Positions 50,119 to 57,898 of a DNA stretch of 64,000 nt are shown here, piece by piece; the stretch's first letter is position 1; each line of letters begins with the position of its first letter. The stretch lies in the NCBI RefSeq assembly GCF_020991275.1, contig NZ_JAJLQY010000011.1, positions 1 to 64,000 of the forward strand, in the 5' to 3' direction. The notes beneath the pieces are model-generated. The model was not told the DNA's origin, made no database searches, and worked only from the letters and a program-made list of their open reading frames with translations. The position numbers and the translations under genes were made by a program. The DNA comes from Actinocorallia sp. API 0066. GTDB lineage: Bacteria; Actinomycetota; Actinomycetes; Streptosporangiales; Streptosporangiaceae.

Positions 50119-52639
50119 CCGCTACCTCCTCCGCGTCCTCGACGACCGCCGCCGCCCGGTAGGAGTGGGCTTCGTAGGAGGGGAGAGAGAACTCCTCACC
50201 TGCGCGCACGTGGTGAACACCGCCCTGGGACGAGGCCGGCGGGCGGTCGAGAGCCCCGTAGGGCAGTGGGTGCAGGTGGAGTTCCCCTTCGCGGGGCCGG
50301 AGGGTCAGCGCGTGACGCGGGCAGCGGAGGTCGTCGTCTGGACGCCGAAGGAGGGCGCGCCCTTCGAACCGCGTGACGTCGCGGGCCTCCGCCTGGAAGA
50401 GGACCTCCCGGACGGTGTCGAGCCCGCCACCCTCGCGTCCACGGGCGAGACGCCGGACGGCGAGCGCAGGGTCGGCGCCTGGGGGCCGAACGCCGACGGC
50501 CGCGCGTCCCGTCCCGGCAACATCGCGGGCACGCTGATGGGCTCCTACGACGCCGCCCGCCTCCAGGTGGACGGCGACCTGCGCGGCGTCTTCCGGGTCG
50601 GCCCCGGCTACAGCGGCGGCCCCGTCTGGGCGCAGGACACCGGACAGGTCGTCGGCATCGTGCAGGCCATCCCGAAGGCCGACGAGGCGGTGGACGTGTA
50701 CGTCATCGGCGCCGACGCCCTGGTCGCGGCCTGGTCGGACGTCCTCTACCGCCCTCCGCCGAACCCGTACCGGGCGCTCGCCGCGTTCACGGAAGCGGAC
50801 GCACCGTACTTCTTCGGTAGGGAACGCTTCGTGGCGGAGCTGGCCGGAGCCGTCGATGACGAGCCGCTGATACTCGTCGGCGGTAGTTCGGGCGTAGGCA
50901 AGTCCTCGGTTGTCGCGGCGGGGCTCGTCCCGGCCTTGCGTGCGCGGGCGCCGCTCGCCGTCGCCGCGTTCCGTCCCGGCGACGACCCGATGACGCGCCT
51001 CGCGGGCGCCCTCGCCAAGGCTGCCGGTTCGCGCGGCCCCGACCCGCTGAACGAGCTGACCGGCTGGCGCGGCCTCCTACACGAAGGCGGCCTTCCCCAG
51101 GCGGCCTCCTACGTCTGCACCGCGACGGACACCGCCCGCCTCCTCGTGATCATCGACCAGTTCGAGCAGCTCTTCACCGAGTGCGCCCCCGACCAGCGCG
51201 CCGAACTGATCGCCCTTCTCAACGGCCTGCTCCGCTCGCCCTCCGGCGCCGTCAGGGTCGCCGCGAGCTTCCGCAGCGACTTCTTCCACCTCTTCGCCGA
51301 CGCCGAAGACCCCCTCGGCGCCTACACGAAGCACTGGCACCACCTCCGCGCGATGACCCCCGAGGAGATCACCCGCGCCATCACCGAACCCGCCCTCCTC
51401 GCCGACGGCCGCCGCCCCATCCACTTCGACGACGGCCTAGCCGACCTCATCCGTGAGGAGTTCCAGGGCCACCCCGGCGAACTCCCCCTTCTGGAGTTCA
51501 CCCTGACCCGCCTCTGGGAACTCCAACGAGGCCAAACCCTGACGCTCACCGCTTACAACTCCCTAGGCCGCGTCACCGGAGCGCTCTCGGATTACGCCGA
51601 AGCCCAGTACCACGCCCTATCGTCTGCCCAGCAGGCCGCCGCCCACCGGATCTTCACCCGGCTCGTCCAGCCGGACCGGCCCGACGTCGCCCGCCACGTC
51701 CGCCGCGAGGACCTGCGCGCCGCCGACTGGCCGACCGTCGAACGCCTCCGCGACCTGCGCCTCCTGTCCGTCACCGTCCAGAACGACGCGCACACCGAGA
51801 GCCCCATCCACAGCCCTCAAGAGCCCGTGCTCGTCGTGGAACTCGCGCACGAAGCCCTTCTCCGCGGCTGGCCCCGCCTCCAAGGCTGGCTCACCAAGGG
51901 CAAGGATTTCCGCGCCTGGCAGGTCATCACCGTCGCCGCCCGCCAACAGTGGCTCGCCCACGCCCGCGATCCCGACCTCCTCCTCCGAGGCCCCCTCCTC
52001 ACCCGCGCCCTCACCATGCTGGAAACCCACCCCGAGGACCTGGAAAGCCTCACCGAGTTCATCACCCTCAGCCGAACCCACGCCGAAACCGAAAAAGCCG
52101 AACGCGACCGCTACACCCGCCAGTCCCAGGCCCTCCGCCTCGCCCACCAAAGCCGCTACGCCCTCACCTCGGGCCCCCATGGCGTCCGCCACTCCCTGGC
52201 CCTCGGCATCCTCTCTCTCCAGAGCTTCCCCACCTTCGACGGCGACCAAGCCCTCCGCCAAGCCCTCCGCCGATCGGCCCGCCCCCTGACCCCGCCCCTC
52301 GCCCACGACGGTTCGGTGCGGTCGGTGGTGTTCAGTGGGGATGGGTTGCGGGTGGCGACGGCCAGCTTCGATGGGACGGCGCGGGTGTGGGGTGTGGCAA
52401 GTGGTAAGCAGGTGGCGCGTCTTGATCACGAAGGTCTGGTGCGGTCGGTGGTGTTCAGTGGGGATGGGTCGCGGGTGGCGACGGCCAGCTTCGATCGGAC
52501 GGCGCGGGTGTGGAAGGTTGAGCGGGAGGAGCTTGTTCGGGAGGCGTTGGGGAGGTTGGTCGTCAACCTCTCGCCTGAGGAGTGGTGGCGGTATGGGGTG
52601 AGTGGGCCTTATCGGAAGCTTCGGGAGGATCTGGCCTGA
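50096..52639 (+). CDS. Trypsin-like protease fused to STAND NTPase and two WD40 repeats
   Basis: 847 residues if begun at CTG 50096, 824 from GTG 50165. The upstream codons encode RYLLRVLDDRRRPVGVGF, the first strand pair of the protease, and AGGAGG precedes them, so the longer form is favoured although CTG is rare. Protease: His in LLTCAHVV, Ser in GPGYSGGPVW. STAND NTPase: FFGRERFVAEL, Walker A GGSSGVGKSS, Walker B LLVIIDQFEQL. A helical region follows, then two nearly identical WD40 repeats (period 41 residues) and a short tail. A cytoplasmic sensor-protease of the biological-conflict type is likely. Confidence 0.85.
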   Translation: MSPTTRPDRYLLRVLDDRRRPVGVGFVGGERELLTCAHVVNTALGRGRRAVESPVGQWVQVEFPFAGPEGQRVTRAAEVVVWTPKEGAPFEPRDVAGLRLEEDLPDGVEPATLASTGETPDGERRVGAWGPNADGRASRPGNIAGTLMGSYDAARLQVDGDLRGVFRVGPGYSGGPVWAQDTGQVVGIVQAIPKADEAVDVYVIGADALVAAWSDVLYRPPPNPYRALAAFTEADAPYFFGRERFVAELAGAVDDEPLILVGGSSGVGKSSVVAAGLVPALRARAPLAVAAFRPGDDPMTRLAGALAKAAGSRGPDPLNELTGWRGLLHEGGLPQAASYVCTATDTARLLVIIDQFEQLFTECAPDQRAELIALLNGLLRSPSGAVRVAASFRSDFFHLFADAEDPLGAYTKHWHHLRAMTPEEITRAITEPALLADGRRPIHFDDGLADLIREEFQGHPGELPLLEFTLTRLWELQRGQTLTLTAYNSLGRVTGALSDYAEAQYHALSSAQQAAAHRIFTRLVQPDRPDVARHVRREDLRAADWPTVERLRDLRLLSVTVQNDAHTESPIHSPQEPVLVVELAHEALLRGWPRLQGWLTKGKDFRAWQVITVAARQQWLAHARDPDLLLRGPLLTRALTMLETHPEDLESLTEFITLSRTHAETEKAERDRYTRQSQALRLAHQSRYALTSGPHGVRHSLALGILSLQSFPTFDGDQALRQALRRSARPLTPPLAHDGSVRSVVFSGDGLRVATASFDGTARVWGVASGKQVARLDHEGLVRSVVFSGDGSRVATASFDRTARVWKVEREELVREALGRLVVNLSPEEWWRYGVSGPYRKLREDLA
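52315..52513 (+). repeat. Two near-identical WD40-coding repeats
   Basis: 76 bases at 52315-52390 recur at 52438-52513 with two mismatches; period 123 bp. Each contains GTCGGTGGTGTTCAGT, which is also found (inverted) at 37-52 in the WD40 part of the kinase gene. Confidence 0.92.
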
Positions 52640-52662
52640 GCTTTGGGAGCCGGGCCGGGAGG

Positions 52663-53397
52663 CTAGGCGGGGTCTTTTCGCATTTGGTTTTGGAGTTCTT
52701 GGAGGCCGTCTAGGCCGGCTAGGGACAACAGGGCCAGGTCTTTGGCGGTGGGGACCGGGCGGGGTTTGAGAGGGGGGATCCAGCCATCCTGGGCGTTGTG
52801 GTGGCGGAGGATTTTGGCGGGGATGCCGCCGATTACGCAGTTGTCGGGGAACTCGCCTCGGACGACCGCGCCGGCGGCTACTGCCACGTTCTTGCCCAAC
52901 CTGGTGCCGGGGAGGATTACGGACTGGGTGCCCAGCCAGCAGCCGTCGCCGATGACGACCGGGGAGTTTTCGGGCCATTGGCGGCCGATGGGGGCGTCCA
53001 ACTCGGCGTAGGTGTGGTTTTGGTCGGTGATGTAGACGTAGGGGCCGGTGAAGACGTCGTCGCCGATCTGGATGGACTGGTGGCCGACTATGTGGCTTCC
53101 GCGGCCGATGGAGCAGCCTCGGCCGATTTGGACGATGACGTCGGGGCCTAGGTCCAGGCCGGGGACGAAACCTGCGGAAATGGAGACGTGGGTGCCGACC
53201 AGGGTGTGGCCGCCTATGGAGATCCAGGGGTCGCCGAAGATGGCGCCTTGGGGGAAGGCGATGCAGACGCCTTCGCCCAGGTGGTGGAAGCGCTTGCCGC
53301 CGGGGGTGGCGGGGGTGATCTCGCCGAGTCGGCGGGCCAAGGCGTAGCCGCGGTGCACCGCGCGCGCGGCGAGTTTGCGGACCCCATCCATCAACAT
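52663..53397 (-). CDS. Left-handed beta-helix (hexapeptide) acyltransferase
   Basis: 244 residues. Hexapeptide repeats run from about 60 to 200 (ISIGGHTLVGTHVSI; VQIGRGCSIGRGSHIVG; VVIGDGCWLGTQSVILPG), with the loop TDQNHTYAELDAPIG carrying the catalytic-type His, and ending VIGGIPAKILR. The family acetylates sugars or antibiotics; similar actinobacterial proteins are of unknown substrate. A basic amphipathic N-terminus (VRKLAARAVHRGYALARRL) could touch the membrane. ATG start; no partner genes. Confidence 0.88.
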   Translation of the reverse strand: MLMDGVRKLAARAVHRGYALARRLGEITPATPGGKRFHHLGEGVCIAFPQGAIFGDPWISIGGHTLVGTHVSISAGFVPGLDLGPDVIVQIGRGCSIGRGSHIVGHQSIQIGDDVFTGPYVYITDQNHTYAELDAPIGRQWPENSPVVIGDGCWLGTQSVILPGTRLGKNVAVAAGAVVRGEFPDNCVIGGIPAKILRHHNAQDGWIPPLKPRPVPTAKDLALLSLAGLDGLQELQNQMRKDPA

Positions 53398-53465
53398 GGG
53401 GTAAAGGTACCGGTATGGGGCAAAGTGGCTACCCGCCGGTAGGGCGGGTAGCCGGAAACCTCAGG

Positions 53466-54011
53466 TCAGTCGTGTCCGATGCCGCGGCTGTGGCCGGTGC
53501 CGCTGCCCCGTCCGACGCCGCCGCCGTAGGAGGAGCTGTAGCCCGTCGCGGGCGTGTAGGTGCCCGAGGTGGTGCGCTCCTCGACGTACTCGCGCTCGCT
53601 CACGCCGATCTCCGGTTCGAGCAGCTCGTTCAGCCGGCCGCGGCGGCGTGCCACGGCCATCCCGGCGGCCGCGCAGCACAGGCCGATGATCGCGACCCCG
53701 CCGACGACCAGCCCGCGGCCGCGACGGCGCCGTGGCGGCTCGATGAACTTCGCCGTGCCGTGCAGCGCCGAGCTGATCCGCGGCGCCACCGCGACGTCGA
53801 AGAAGTCGGCCGACCTGTGGATCTGCGGAGCGGTCCAGCCGCGCGTGGCCCGCATCCCGCCGGAGGTGATACGCCGGGTGCGCCCGTACATGGGAGACAT
53901 CCACCCGACTCCGTGGCGCGCGTGCGACATGGCCGACGAGCCGTACCCCATGAGGCGATGCGACCGGCTGACCTCCTTGGGAATCCTGCGAACAGAGAAA
54001 CGAATGGACAC
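53466..54011 (-). CDS. Hypothetical single-pass membrane protein with Gly/Ser-rich tail
   Basis: 181 residues, not recognised. The N-terminal 95 residues are basic and possibly cytoplasmic (FSVRRIPKEVSRSHRLMGYG). One helix follows RRRRGRG (LVVGGVAIIGLCCAAAGMAVA), then a short acidic segment (LLEPEIGVSEREYVEERT) and a Gly/Ser/Tyr tail. GTG 54011 chosen for GGGGGAGG just upstream; longer frames upstream have no similarity. It is divergent from the cyclophilin gene. Confidence 0.65.
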   Translation of the reverse strand: MSIRFSVRRIPKEVSRSHRLMGYGSSAMSHARHGVGWMSPMYGRTRRITSGGMRATRGWTAPQIHRSADFFDVAVAPRISSALHGTAKFIEPPRRRRGRGLVVGGVAIIGLCCAAAGMAVARRRGRLNELLEPEIGVSEREYVEERTTSGTYTPATGYSSSYGGGVGRGSGTGHSRGIGHD

Positions 54012-54178
54012 GCTTCCTCCCCCGATGACTGAAGTCCTGAACCCCTGCATTCCCCGCCCATCCGACATCACACCTGGTGACGCCCCGGACGCGAGTTGTC
54101 CACAGGCCCGTCCGCGAGCGGCGCGTGATCGTGGCAGGATGACGAGTGAGCCAAAAAACCGACAACGGAGGCACCCCA

Positions 54179-54706
54179 ATGGCGGAGACGCTCGCCACGT
54201 TCAACACCAGCCAGGGCAAGATCGTCATCCGGCTGTTCCCCGAGCTCGCGCCGAACACGGTCGCCAACTTCGTGGAGCTGGCCGAGGGCACCCGCGAGTG
54301 GACGCACCCGGAGACGGGCGTCAAGTCCAAGACCCCGCTGTACAACGGCACGGTCTTCCACCGGATCATCGACAACTTCATGATCCAGGGCGGCGACCCG
54401 CTGGGCCAGGGCGTCGGCGGCCCCGGCTACACGTTCGACGACGAGATCCACGCGCAGAACAGCTTCGACCGCCCCTACCTGCTGGCGATGGCCAACGCGG
54501 GCAAGCGCGGCGGCCGTGGCACCAACGGCTCCCAGTTCTTCATCACCACGGTGCCGACGCCGTGGCTGAACACCGGCCACACCCTGTTCGGCGAGGTGGT
54601 CGAGGGCCAGGACGTGGTGGACCAGCTCGGCAAGATCCCCACCGGCCCCGGCGACCGTCCGCTTCAGGACGTTGTGCTGCAGTCGGTGACGATCGAGCGC
54701 CGCTGA
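54179..54706 (+). CDS. ppiA: Peptidyl-prolyl cis-trans isomerase (cyclophilin)
   Basis: 175 residues, cytoplasmic. Cyclophilin signature VFHRIIDNFMIQGGDP (catalytic Arg), NGSQFFITTVPTPWL and HTLFGEVVEG. Catalyses proline isomerisation in folding. ATG 54179 has GGAGG upstream; GTG 54146 in frame would add 11 residues. The order ppiA-rhomboid-crgA matches mycobacteria. A lone DnaA box, TTGTCCACA, lies upstream at 54096. Confidence 0.95.
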   Translation: MAETLATFNTSQGKIVIRLFPELAPNTVANFVELAEGTREWTHPETGVKSKTPLYNGTVFHRIIDNFMIQGGDPLGQGVGGPGYTFDDEIHAQNSFDRPYLLAMANAGKRGGRGTNGSQFFITTVPTPWLNTGHTLFGEVVEGQDVVDQLGKIPTGPGDRPLQDVVLQSVTIERR

Positions 54707-54719
54707 CCGTTGTCCTGAC

Positions 54720-55568
54720 GTGACCGACGTTCCTCCCGCTCCCGACCACACCGGGGTGCCGACCTGCTACCGGCACCCCGGTCGGGAGACGTATGTCCGC
54801 TGCACCCGCTGCGACCGGTCGATCTGCCCCGAGTGCATGGTCGAGGCCGCCGTCGGGTTCCAGTGCCCCGAGTGTGTCCGCGAGGGCAACCGCGACGTCC
54901 GGCAGGCCACCGGCAGGTTCGGCGGCCAGGTCGCGACGCGCCCGCTGCTCACGATGATCCTGATCGGCGTGAACGTCGCGCTGTTCCTGCTGGAGTACGG
55001 CACGGACGACGGCGGCCGGATCAAGAACGAGTTCGGCATGTGGCCGCCGGGCGTCGCCGTCAACGGCGAGTACTACCGGCTGATCACGTCGGCGTTCCTG
55101 CACTACGGCATCGCCCATCTGGTGCTGAACATGTGGGCGCTGTGGGTGGTCGGCACGCCGCTCGAACTGTGGCTGGGGCGGCTGCGGTTCGCCGCCCTGT
55201 ACGGGTTGAGCGCGCTGGGTGGCGCGGTCCTCGTCTACTGGGCCTCGCCGGTGAACTCGCTTACGGCCGGTGCCTCGGGCGCGATCTACGGCCTGTTCGG
55301 CGCGATCTTCGTCCTCTCGCGGCGGCTGAACCTCGACATCCGCCCGATCGCCTTCATCATCGTCCTGAACCTCGTCTTCACGTTCCTGCCGGGCCTGAAC
55401 ATCAGCTGGCAGGGCCACCTGGGCGGCCTCATCACGGGCGCCGTCACCGCCGCCGTCTTCGTCTACGCCCCCCGAGCCCACCAAACCCTCATCCAGGCCA
55501 CCTACACCGCCGCCCTCCTCGCCTTCTTCCTCCTCGCCATCCTCACCCGAACCAACACCTTCCCCTGA
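54720..55568 (+). CDS. Rhomboid family intramembrane serine protease with N-terminal zinc-binding domain
   Basis: 282 residues. Residues 15-55 hold a B-box-like zinc site (CYRHPGRETYVRC, CDRSICPECM, CPECVREG). Six or seven membrane helices follow. The catalytic Ser is in TAGASGAIYGLFG and the His in WQGHLGGLITG; AHLVLNMWALWVVG is the family HxxxN element. It cuts membrane proteins within the bilayer; substrate unknown. GTG start 13 bases after ppiA. The 3' end is C-rich. Confidence 0.93.
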   Translation: MTDVPPAPDHTGVPTCYRHPGRETYVRCTRCDRSICPECMVEAAVGFQCPECVREGNRDVRQATGRFGGQVATRPLLTMILIGVNVALFLLEYGTDDGGRIKNEFGMWPPGVAVNGEYYRLITSAFLHYGIAHLVLNMWALWVVGTPLELWLGRLRFAALYGLSALGGAVLVYWASPVNSLTAGASGAIYGLFGAIFVLSRRLNLDIRPIAFIIVLNLVFTFLPGLNISWQGHLGGLITGAVTAAVFVYAPRAHQTLIQATYTAALLAFFLLAILTRTNTFP

Positions 55569-55913
55569 CCCCTCGCCGGGCCGGGCCGCCGACACCGCCG
55601 CTCAGGTCCGCGGGGAAGCCGTGGTGCCCGTCGCGGGGAGGCCGAGAGCGCCGACGGCGGTCCTCGCGCGCGCTTCTTTCCCGCAGTGCCCGCTGGCGCT
55701 GCTTTTTGACGGCCCGTGCTCTCCCGCCCCCGAGGCGGGCTTCCCTTCGCGGGCCAGCCGAAGACCTCTTCCGATGGCCAGCCGGTGGGCATGCGAAGAG
55801 ACCCTATGGAGTGGTTATCCACAGGGTTCGCGGAAGTTATCCACAGGACTGGGGGTTATCCACAGGGGTGTGGATAAAGTCGTGGATTGGGGAAGGAGGG
55901 GAGTGGGTAGGGG
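55569..55913. other. Gene-free gap with a cluster of four perfect DnaA boxes
   Basis: Between convergent rhomboid and crgA genes. TTATCCACA at 55815-55823, 55837-55845 and 55856-55864, and the inverted form TGTGGATAA at 55869-55877, within 63 bp. Starts are 22, 19 and 13 bp apart. CGTGGATTG at 55882 is a weak fifth. It lies about 30 kb from oriC. The first 240 bases show nothing. Confidence 0.85.
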
Positions 55914-56171
55914 TCAGCGCCACTTTGTGGAGAGGACGACGCCCACGATGATCAGGGCGAAGCCGATGCCCAGGTTCCAGTTGCCCAGGTCGGAGATGAG
56001 CGGGACGGTGGAACCGGTGCTCGCCGCCACGTAGTAGGTGGCGATCCAGCCCAGGCCGATCAGCCAGGCGCCGAGCATCACGGGCACGAGCCACCGGGGT
56101 GAGACGGCGGCCTTCTCAGCCCGCACGGGCGGGGTGTAGACGGCCTTCTTACGGGTCTTGGACTTGGCCAC
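55914..56171 (-). CDS. crgA: Cell division protein CrgA
   Basis: 85 residues: a basic N-terminus (MAKSKTRKKAVYTPPVRAE) and two membrane helices (WLVPVMLGAWLIGLGWIATYYV; WNLGIGFALIIVGVVLSTKW). It recruits or restrains divisome proteins; in Streptomyces it coordinates septation. GTG 56171 follows GGAGGAGA. Closest neighbours (cyclophilin, rhomboid, sortase, pabA, pknB) are those of mycobacteria. Confidence 0.95.
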   Translation of the reverse strand: MAKSKTRKKAVYTPPVRAEKAAVSPRWLVPVMLGAWLIGLGWIATYYVAASTGSTVPLISDLGNWNLGIGFALIIVGVVLSTKWR

Positions 56172-56297
56172 GGGTATCTCCTCCAGCGGTACACGGTCGG
56201 CGTACCGCACAGAATCCAGTGCGGCAAAGTCTAGTCGCCCGCCGACGGTGCATACAGCGCCCGAGCCCCGGCCTCGGGCGCTGGTAGGTTGACGGGC

Positions 56298-56942
56298 ATG
56301 ATCCGCGGTCTGATCAAGGGGCTCGGGGAGCTGTTCCTCACCTTCGGCGTCGCGGTGATCCTGTTCGCCTGTTACACGCTGTGGGGCACCGGGCAGTACA
56401 CCCGGGGCGCGCAGGACGACCTGCACCGCGAACTCACCGAGGCGTGGGCCGAACCCCCGAAGGTCACCACCGAGAAGGTGAGGCTGGGTGACGGCGTCGC
56501 GATGATCCGGATCCCGAAGTTCGGGAAGAAGTACCGGTTCGTCATCGTGGAGGGCGTCAGCGTCGCCGACCTGCGGCGCGGCCCGGGCCACTACCCGGAG
56601 ACGGCCCCGCCCGGCGGTCTCGGCAACTTCGTCGTGTCCGGGCACCGCACCACGTACTCGGCGCCGTTCAACCGGGTGGGCGAGCTGCGCAAGGGTGACG
56701 AGATCCTTATCGACACCCGGGACACCCAGTACGTCTACGAGGTGACGAGCCTCAAGATCGTGACGCCGGACCGGGTGGACGTCGCCGAGCCCGTCCCGAT
56801 GAAGCCGGGCCGCAAGCCCAGGGAGCGGCTGATCACGCTGACGACGTGCCATCCGAAGTACTCGGCGGCGCAGCGGCTCATCGTCTTCGGGAAGCTCGCC
56901 GAGAAGCTGCCCAGGGTCGTCGAGCAGCGGAAGGACGCCTGA
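56298..56942 (+). CDS. srtE: Class E sortase
   Basis: 214 residues. An N-terminal membrane helix (LFLTFGVAVILFACYTLWG) anchors the extracellular sortase barrel: conserved IPKFGKKYRFVIVEGV, His in VVSGHRTTYSAPF, Cys in TLTTCHPKYS and Arg in AAQRLIVFG. Class E enzymes use LAxTG signals; such a substrate is at 45311. ATG 56298 (TTG 56289 also possible). Ends in TGATG overlap with the next small gene. Confidence 0.93.
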   Translation: MIRGLIKGLGELFLTFGVAVILFACYTLWGTGQYTRGAQDDLHRELTEAWAEPPKVTTEKVRLGDGVAMIRIPKFGKKYRFVIVEGVSVADLRRGPGHYPETAPPGGLGNFVVSGHRTTYSAPFNRVGELRKGDEILIDTRDTQYVYEVTSLKIVTPDRVDVAEPVPMKPGRKPRERLITLTTCHPKYSAAQRLIVFGKLAEKLPRVVEQRKDA

Positions 56943-57112
56943 TGTACCTGTGGATCTGGCGGCGCCTGCCCGTCCGGCACCCGGCGGCCAAGGCGGCCGT
57001 CGCGCTCGGGCTTGTGCTGGTCGCGGTCGCCGCCCTCTGGTTCTGGGTCTTCCCCTGGCTGGAGACCCAGCTCGCGTTCGACAAGAGCACCCTCCACGAG
57101 GGCGCGCCGTGA
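56942..57112 (+). CDS. 56-residue single-helix membrane protein
   Basis: MYLWIWRRLPVRHPAAKAAV leads to a helix, LGLVLVAVAALWFWVFPWL, and a short outside tail (TQLAFDKSTLHEGAP). Known as a small conserved companion between class E sortase and pabA/trpG in actinobacteria; function unknown. Start overlaps the sortase stop and its own stop overlaps pabA. Confidence 0.8.
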   Translation: MYLWIWRRLPVRHPAAKAAVALGLVLVAVAALWFWVFPWLETQLAFDKSTLHEGAP

Positions 57113-57705
57113 AAGCCGGACCGCCCCGCGTGCTCGTTGTGGACAACCGCGACAGCTTCGTCTACAACCTCGTCCAGGTGCTCCTGGAGCTCGGCGCGGA
57201 CTGTGTGGTGCGGGAGCGCGCGGAGACCCCGCCCGGCCTCGCCGACACCGTGGACGGAATCCTCATCAGCCCGGGCCCCGGCCACCCCGCCGACACCGGG
57301 GTCTGCCTCGACCTGCTGCGCGCGGCCGAGACGACCCGGCGGCCCGTCCTCGGGGTCTGCCTCGGCATGCAGGCCCTCGCGCATGTGTACGGCGCGAAGG
57401 TGGGGCACGCCCCCGACGTCGTCCACGGGTACACCAGCGACATCCACCACTGCGGCGCGGGTGTCTTCGCGGGCCTGCCCTCCCCGTTCAAGGCGACCCG
57501 CTACCACTCCCTAGCCGTGGACCCCGAGACCGTCCCGGACGAGCTGGAGATCACCGCCTGGACCGGCGACGGCGTCGTGATGGGCCTGCGGCACCGGACG
57601 GCGCCGGTCGAGGGCGTCCAGTTCCACCCCGAATCCATCCTCAGCGAGCACGGCCACACGATGGTACGGACGTGGCTGGCGAGGCTCCCCGGACGGCCGG
57701 GATGA
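57109..57705 (+). CDS. pabA: Aminodeoxychorismate/anthranilate synthase component II (glutamine amidotransferase)
   Basis: 198 residues, class I amidotransferase. VLVVDNRDSFVYNLVQ start, oxyanion ISPGPGHP, nucleophile Cys in LGVCLGMQALA, and the His-Glu pair in VQFHPESIL. Supplies ammonia for p-aminobenzoate or anthranilate; mycobacterial TrpG in this place is thought to serve both. No component I gene is adjacent. GTG overlaps the previous stop (GTGA). Strong terminator after. Confidence 0.93.
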   Translation: MKAGPPRVLVVDNRDSFVYNLVQVLLELGADCVVRERAETPPGLADTVDGILISPGPGHPADTGVCLDLLRAAETTRRPVLGVCLGMQALAHVYGAKVGHAPDVVHGYTSDIHHCGAGVFAGLPSPFKATRYHSLAVDPETVPDELEITAWTGDGVVMGLRHRTAPVEGVQFHPESILSEHGHTMVRTWLARLPGRPG

Positions 57706-57765
57706 ACTTCTTTCCACAAGATGCGAAGAACGTGTAACACACGCCTCCCCAGAACCGATGAGACG

Positions 57766-57815
57766 AATGAGGGCTTCCGCCATCGCCCCCGAGTGGCGGA
57801 AGCCCTCATTTGTGT
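57766..57815 (+). terminator. Rho-independent terminator of the srtE-pabA operon
   Basis: Perfect 16-bp stem AATGAGGGCTTCCGCC (57766-57781) with GGCGGAAGCCCTCATT (57795-57810), followed by TGTGTTT. Confidence 0.9.
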
Positions 57816-57853
57816 TTCCGGGGAGCCCGCGCGGGCGCCCCGTACCAAACGCG

Positions 57854-57885
57854 AGGAGCCCCGGACCCTGAGGTCCGGGGCTCCT
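57854..57885 (-). terminator. Hairpin downstream of pknB
   Basis: Perfect 14-bp stem AGGAGCCCCGGACC / GGTCCGGGGCTCCT with loop CTGA, 14 bases past the pknB stop on the minus strand; weak T-tract (CGCGTTTGG). Confidence 0.75.
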
Positions 57886-57898
57886 GTGCTGCGCCGTG

